This document shows, piece after piece, positions 60,257-64,000 of a stretch of DNA of 64,000 nt. How positions within the stretch are numbered: the first letter of the stretch is position 1; every line of letters starts with the position of its first letter. Position numbers and translations under genes: made by a program. The stretch lies in assembly GCF_005434965.1 (NCBI RefSeq), contig NZ_SKCI01000005.1:62001-126000 (forward strand). Reading direction: 5' to 3'. The notes beneath the pieces were generated by a model. That model was not told where the DNA came from. It made no database searches and saw only the letters and a list, made by a program, of their open reading frames with translations. This DNA is from Marimonas lutisalis. GTDB taxonomy: Bacteria; Pseudomonadota; Alphaproteobacteria; Rhodobacterales; Rhodobacteraceae.

Positions 60257-60889
60257 CTAGCTGTCTTCCCCGAGCGGCGCAGTGAGGCGCAGAGCTGTTT
60301 CGAAGAAGACATGAAGCGCGATTGGTAGCCGCGCCAGCACAGCCACACGCGCCGCAAGCGGGGCCGCCATGGCCAGCAGCGTTTCATTGACCACGATCAC
60401 GAGGAAGGCCACCAGTGCATAGAGCTTGAGCAGGTGGCGGCGGAAAGCCTGCGAGACCTTCGATTGATCCGGAACCGGGGCAAAGCGATCAAGAACGACC
60501 CGATCGCCCGAGATCCCCCAGACCATGATGGCGATATAGAGACCGCCATAGGCCGTGACAAAGCGCTGGCTGACCACGGGATCGGCCCAGAAAACCTGCA
60601 CGCCGAACGCCGCAAGTGCAAAGGAAATGGCGTACCAGCCGCCCGGCCGCGCGCGGCCGAACAGGCGGCGCTGATGCCAGAGGGACACTGGCAGCACCCC
60701 CCAGACCTGAGCGAACTGGGCAAGAACCCCGGCCCAGACAAAGGCGAGGGTTTCATTGAACGCCAGCCCCCGCAGCACCGTCCAGCTTGAGAGGAACACA
60801 ACCGGCATTGTCAACCGCCCCGGCGAGACCGGCGGAATCGACCGCAGCAAGAGCCACAGCACCATCGAATAATAGCGCAGACGGATCAT
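60257..60889 (-). CDS. Membrane protein of unknown family, tandem paralogue 1
   Basis: A 210-residue protein with about five hydrophobic helices. The C-terminal region DPVVSQRFVTAYGGLYIAIMVWG, then LIVVNETLLAMAAP and LPIALHVFFE, matches the next gene clearly, so the two are paralogues. No known family is recognised. I start at ATG 60889 (MIRLRYYSM), with the frame running up to 60910. It is convergent with the GST gene, 8 bp away. Confidence 0.65.
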   Translation of the reverse strand: MIRLRYYSMVLWLLLRSIPPVSPGRLTMPVVFLSSWTVLRGLAFNETLAFVWAGVLAQFAQVWGVLPVSLWHQRRLFGRARPGGWYAISFALAAFGVQVFWADPVVSQRFVTAYGGLYIAIMVWGISGDRVVLDRFAPVPDQSKVSQAFRRHLLKLYALVAFLVIVVNETLLAMAAPLAARVAVLARLPIALHVFFETALRLTAPLGEDS

Positions 60890-61049
60890 GTGCCCGATCC
60901 TACCGTGCAACTGTGGCCACGGCGGGGCCGGACTTGGGAAATGCGCACGCTTCAGGTGGCAGCACCCGGCCCGACCGAGCGGGGATTAACCCGCCCTGTG
61001 GGGGACGGACCGGGCACTGCCCGCGACGCGCGCGTCGCGTTCGCGGAAC

Positions 61050-61673
61050 TCAGCTTTCCTCGAGCGGTACGGTAAGGATGGCCGTGATCTCGTAGAGCAC
61101 GTGGATCACCAGCGGCAGGATGGCGAGGATCGACACCCGGGTCGTCAGGTCGAACTGCGCGGCCACCAGCGCCTCGTTCACGACCAGCACCAGAAGCGCG
61201 GCCAGCGTGTTGAGACGCAGGAAATGCGTGCGCGGGGTTTCCGGCACGGGCCGGCCGGCGACCGACGGGACCACCATTTCGCGGATGCGCGGGTTGCCCA
61301 TCGCCCCCCACAGCATGGCCGTGGCGTAGACGAGGCAGGACATCGACAACATCCGCTGCGTGATCACCGGGTCGAGAATCCAGAGTTGCACGGCGGAAGC
61401 GGCAATCGTAGCGGCCACGCCGTAGCGCAGGACCTTCAGGGTGCCATCGCCGGTGCGGCGCAGATCGCGGGCGGCATCGGGCAGGTTTTTCCAGATCACG
61501 TAGACCTGGGCCACCACGGCGGCGAACACGAAGGCCGCAGCCTCATCCATCTGCAGGTTCCGGAGCGACACGAAGCCGAGCAGGAACATCATGACCGGCC
61601 AGATCCGTTCGATCGGGATCGGCGCGACGGAGGTGACCAGCACCCAAAGCACTCTGAGGTGATATCCAAACAT
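61050..61673 (-). CDS. Membrane protein of unknown family, tandem paralogue 2
   Basis: A 207-residue protein with a similar helix pattern. Paired segments are LLGFVSLRNLQMDEAAAFVFAAVVAQV, DPVITQRMLSMSCLVYATAMLWG and LVVNEALVAAQFD with LPLVIHVLYE. The identity to the downstream copy is visible along the whole length, suggesting an old tandem duplication. Both lie in the same direction with 160 bp between them. Function unknown. Confidence 0.65.
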   Translation of the reverse strand: MFGYHLRVLWVLVTSVAPIPIERIWPVMMFLLGFVSLRNLQMDEAAAFVFAAVVAQVYVIWKNLPDAARDLRRTGDGTLKVLRYGVAATIAASAVQLWILDPVITQRMLSMSCLVYATAMLWGAMGNPRIREMVVPSVAGRPVPETPRTHFLRLNTLAALLVLVVNEALVAAQFDLTTRVSILAILPLVIHVLYEITAILTVPLEES

Positions 61674-61792
61674 GGGGTGGACCCTGCGGGCGATTCATGG
61701 CGAGAAATCGGCAAAAGCGCGGTAGTTGTCCGAAATTGAACGCAAATTCGAGACGATAGCGTTTGATTGGCCGTATTGGCCCGGATCGGGGA

Positions 61793-62392
61793 TCAGTCTT
61801 CCTCGGTTCCGTAATCGCGAAATAGTTTACCCTGCGTCATGAAAAACGCGAAGATCGCGGCGGTCAGGCCGAAGGTCTTGAAGTTGACCCAGGCGGCCTC
61901 GGACATCAGGCGCCAGACCAGCTCATTGGCGATGGCGAGCCCGAAGAAGAACAGCATCAGGCGACGGGTGAGAAGCAGCCAGCCCTGCGGCTGCAGCGGC
62001 ATCATCCCGTCCATCACGTGCTGCAGGTAGGATTGGCCCCGCAGCAGGCCGACGCCCAGGATGGCCCCGAACATCGCGTAAAGGATCGTCGGTTTCATCT
62101 TGATGAAGCTGGGATCGTTGAGCCAGACCGACAGGCCGCCGAACACCACCACCAGCACCAGCGTGAGGATCTGCATCCGGCTGAGATGGCCGGTGAGCCG
62201 CCAGAGGATGGCGGTGGTCAGGATCATCAGGGGGATGAAGCCGGCGGTGACGATGATAAAACCCGAATACTCGGTCCCGGCGATGGTAAAGACCCGGTCC
62301 TTGATCCAGATATAGGCCACGAAGAATGCGATGACCGGCCCCAGTTCGAGGGCGGTTTTCAGCAGCGGGTTGATGTGGCGTGTCTCGGTCAT
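61793..62392 (-). CDS. yciB: YciB/IspZ-family inner-membrane protein
   Basis: A 199-residue protein with about five membrane helices. NPLLKTALELGPVIAFFVAY, the PTILYAMFGAILGVGLLRGQ segment and the ending FKTFGLTAAIFAFFMTQGKLF are hallmarks of YciB (formerly IspZ or intracellular septation protein A), which affects cell envelope integrity. ATG 62392 follows GGAGAG. It lies 8 bp after the upstream EamA gene, so they are cotranscribed, with ftsY further upstream. Confidence 0.93.
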   Translation of the reverse strand: MTETRHINPLLKTALELGPVIAFFVAYIWIKDRVFTIAGTEYSGFIIVTAGFIPLMILTTAILWRLTGHLSRMQILTLVLVVVFGGLSVWLNDPSFIKMKPTILYAMFGAILGVGLLRGQSYLQHVMDGMMPLQPQGWLLLTRRLMLFFFGLAIANELVWRLMSEAAWVNFKTFGLTAAIFAFFMTQGKLFRDYGTEED

Positions 62393-62400
62393 GGGCTCTC

Positions 62401-63303
62401 CTATCCGCCCATCTCAACTATCACGGCGCCCGCCGCAATCAAGGCCATGAGGGCAATTCGACGCGGGCCCGTGCTTTCGCCCAGCATGACCCAGCCGATC
62501 AGGGCGGCAAAGACGGTCGAGGTTTCGCGCAGCACCGCGGCCTCGCCCACCTTGTCGAGGCGCGTGGCCAGCATGATCGAGCCGAAACTGGCGAAGGCGA
62601 TGAAGGCCCCGATCACCCCCATGCGCAGGAGCGGCGCCAGCGGCGGCGGCGACAGCATCGAGCGATAGCGCAGCCCGGCGATAACCGGGAAGGTCAGCCC
62701 GTCGATGAAGAAGAACCATGCAAGGAAGGTGAAGGGATCGGCGGTGGCGCGGATGCCGTAGGCGTCCCAGGTGGTGTAGAGCGCCACGAAGAGCCCGCCC
62801 AGAACCGCAAGCCCCAGTGCCGCCGGCAGGGTTTCCCGGCCCACCGTGATCTTGCGCAGGTTATAGAGCGCGAGCCCGTAAATGCCCGCCAGAAGGGTGA
62901 AAACGCCCAGCCATTGCACCCAGTTGAACGTCTCGCCGAAAAGCAGCCAGGCCCCGATCACGGTGAAAAGCGGACCGGTGCCGCGCACCACCGGGTAGAC
63001 CACGGTATAGGCGCCGCGCGTGTAGGCCATCGCTTGGATGAGCTTGTAGGCCGTGTGGATGAAATAGGCGGCGATGAAGATCGGCCACATGAAGGGTTCG
63101 GGCCAGGGCACGAGAAAAAAGGCAATGGGTGCCGCCATGAGGCCATAAGCGCCATCAATCGCCCCGCGGCTGAGCCACGGATCGAACCGGCCCTTTTGCA
63201 ACGCGCCGAATATCGCATGCAGCACCGCGGCCAAGAGCGCCAGCATCAGCGCCGCGCGATGCCCGGCCTCGGTGCCTTCCAGCGATATAATCCAGTCGCT
63301 CAC
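62401..63303 (-). CDS. EamA/DMT-family transporter
   Basis: A 300-residue inner-membrane protein with about ten helices in two EamA repeats. Segments include YTVVYPVVRGTGPLFTVIGAWLLFGE in the first repeat and AVLRETSTVFAALIGWVMLGESTGPRR in the second. The substrate is unknown. It lies between ftsY and yciB on the same strand, which is a conserved arrangement in this group. The start is ATG 63303. Confidence 0.86.
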   Translation of the reverse strand: MSDWIISLEGTEAGHRAALMLALLAAVLHAIFGALQKGRFDPWLSRGAIDGAYGLMAAPIAFFLVPWPEPFMWPIFIAAYFIHTAYKLIQAMAYTRGAYTVVYPVVRGTGPLFTVIGAWLLFGETFNWVQWLGVFTLLAGIYGLALYNLRKITVGRETLPAALGLAVLGGLFVALYTTWDAYGIRATADPFTFLAWFFFIDGLTFPVIAGLRYRSMLSPPPLAPLLRMGVIGAFIAFASFGSIMLATRLDKVGEAAVLRETSTVFAALIGWVMLGESTGPRRIALMALIAAGAVIVEMGG

Positions 63304-63435
63304 CCGTTACCCTTTCAACTGGCCGCAGACGCCGGGGGTTTTGCACCCCCGGACCCCCGCAGGATATTTGCGGCAAGATGAAAAAACCGGGTGGTCTGCG
63401 GCACGCGCCCTCATGTCACTGGCACAACGGGTGTT

Positions 63436-64000
63436 TCAGCGCTCAAGCCCGGTGAGCGCGTCGGCGAATTCCTGCGGGTCGAAGGGCGCGAGATCGTCAA
63501 TCTGTTCGCCCACCCCGATGGCATGGATCGGCAGGCCGAACTTGTCGGCCAGCGCCACCAGCACGCCGCCCTTGGCGGTGCCGTCGAGTTTCGTCATCAC
63601 GAGGCCCGAGACATCGGCCAGTTCCTGGAAGGTCTTGACCTGGCTGAGCGCGTTCTGGCCCGTGGTCGCATCGAGCACGAGAAGCGTGTTGTGCGGGGCG
63701 CTCTCGTCGATCTTGCGGATCACGCGGACGATCTTGGCCAGTTCCTCCATCAGGTCCTTGCGATTCTGCAGGCGGCCCGCGGTGTCGATCATCAGGAGGT
63801 CCGCGCCCTCTGCCTGGGCCTGCTTGAGCGCGTCAAAGGCGAGGCTGGCCGGATCGGAGCCCTCGGGCGCGGTGAGCACCGGCACCCCTGCCCTGTCGCC
63901 CCAGACCTGGAGCTGTTCGACGGCCGCGGCGCGGAACGTATCGCCCGCGGCGATCACCACCTTCTTGCCCGCGGCCTTGAACTGGCTGGCGAGCTTGCCG
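63436..64000 (-). CDS. ftsY: Signal-recognition particle receptor FtsY (C-terminal part)
   Basis: The window ends within the gene; 188 codons of its 3' part are visible. The GTPase domain shows AAGDTFRAAAVEQL, the DTAGR motif in LLMIDTAGRLQNR, the guanine motif TKLDG in MTKLDGTAKGG, and the end GVGEQIDDLAPFDPQEFADALTG. This is the SRP receptor that delivers ribosomes to the membrane. The N-terminal half, including any A domain, lies beyond base 64000. Confidence 0.96.
   Translation of the reverse strand, partial: GKLASQFKAAGKKVVIAAGDTFRAAAVEQLQVWGDRAGVPVLTAPEGSDPASLAFDALKQAQAEGADLLMIDTAGRLQNRKDLMEELAKIVRVIRKIDESAPHNTLLVLDATTGQNALSQVKTFQELADVSGLVMTKLDGTAKGGVLVALADKFGLPIHAIGVGEQIDDLAPFDPQEFADALTGLER

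Overview
The window is a GC-rich, densely packed bacterial chromosome segment, most likely from a marine alphaproteobacterium of the Rhodobacteraceae (Roseobacter group). The evidence is the gene set and order: glyQ and glyS split by a small membrane-anchored protein, a DUF1127 protein, an NDUFS4-type complex I accessory subunit, a class II SAM riboswitch upstream of metZ, and ftsY next to yciB and an EamA transporter. Genes mostly run in short operons with 4-bp ATGA overlaps. No phage, IS element, CRISPR array or rRNA operon was seen. One tRNA-Arg(TCT) gene is present, and both window edges cut a gene.

Layout. 0-7.4 kb: an SMR-like membrane protein, two genes of protocatechuate catabolism (pcaD, pcaB) around an extra alpha/beta hydrolase, a TetA-like MFS pump, a zinc alcohol dehydrogenase and an enolase-superfamily enzyme. 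7.4-9.7 kb: an ArsR regulator of SqrR/BigR type, a TetR regulator with four matching palindromic sites, then pspA and a YiaAB membrane protein. 9.7-13.8 kb: COG0523 GTPase, tRNA-Arg, complex I subunit, uvrB and a low-GC orphan gene. 14-19.5 kb: small stress and envelope proteins (DUF3175, GlsB/YeaQ type, rhodanese, two universal stress proteins, a monooxygenase-like protein, a putative outer-membrane barrel). 19.5-26.6 kb: a 763-residue beta-helix protein, a YqeY-type protein, carA, a glycosyltransferase with an N-terminal MshEN-like domain and a GntR regulator. 26.7-32.3 kb: HAD phosphatase, UbiH-type monooxygenase, class V aminotransferase, an EF-hand/Hint protein and two Lrp regulators; this stretch looks less GC-biased than its surroundings. 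32.4-45.7 kb: ilvC, glmM-folP-folB, a SleB-type wall hydrolase, ppdK and glyQ-DUF6446-glyS. 45.8-64 kb: an inactivated trypsin-like protein, a ThDP decarboxylase with trkH, an AmrB-AmrA fusion, TauE, an AEC transporter, folE2 divergent from a 2OG-Fe(II) oxygenase, metZ with its riboswitch, a GST, two paralogous unknown membrane proteins, yciB, an EamA transporter and the 3' part of ftsY.

Working together. Folate synthesis is represented twice, by folP-folB and by the distant zinc-independent folE2. Cell-wall precursor synthesis (glmM) is cotranscribed with folate genes. Methionine synthesis (metZ) is under riboswitch control, and ilvC is divergent from two Lrp regulators. The most unusual structural signals are a roughly 40-bp intergenic element found in two near-identical inverted copies plus one diverged copy, an 18-bp repeat that supplies the stop codon of two genes in the same register, and an orphan operator and Shine-Dalgarno module before pspA.
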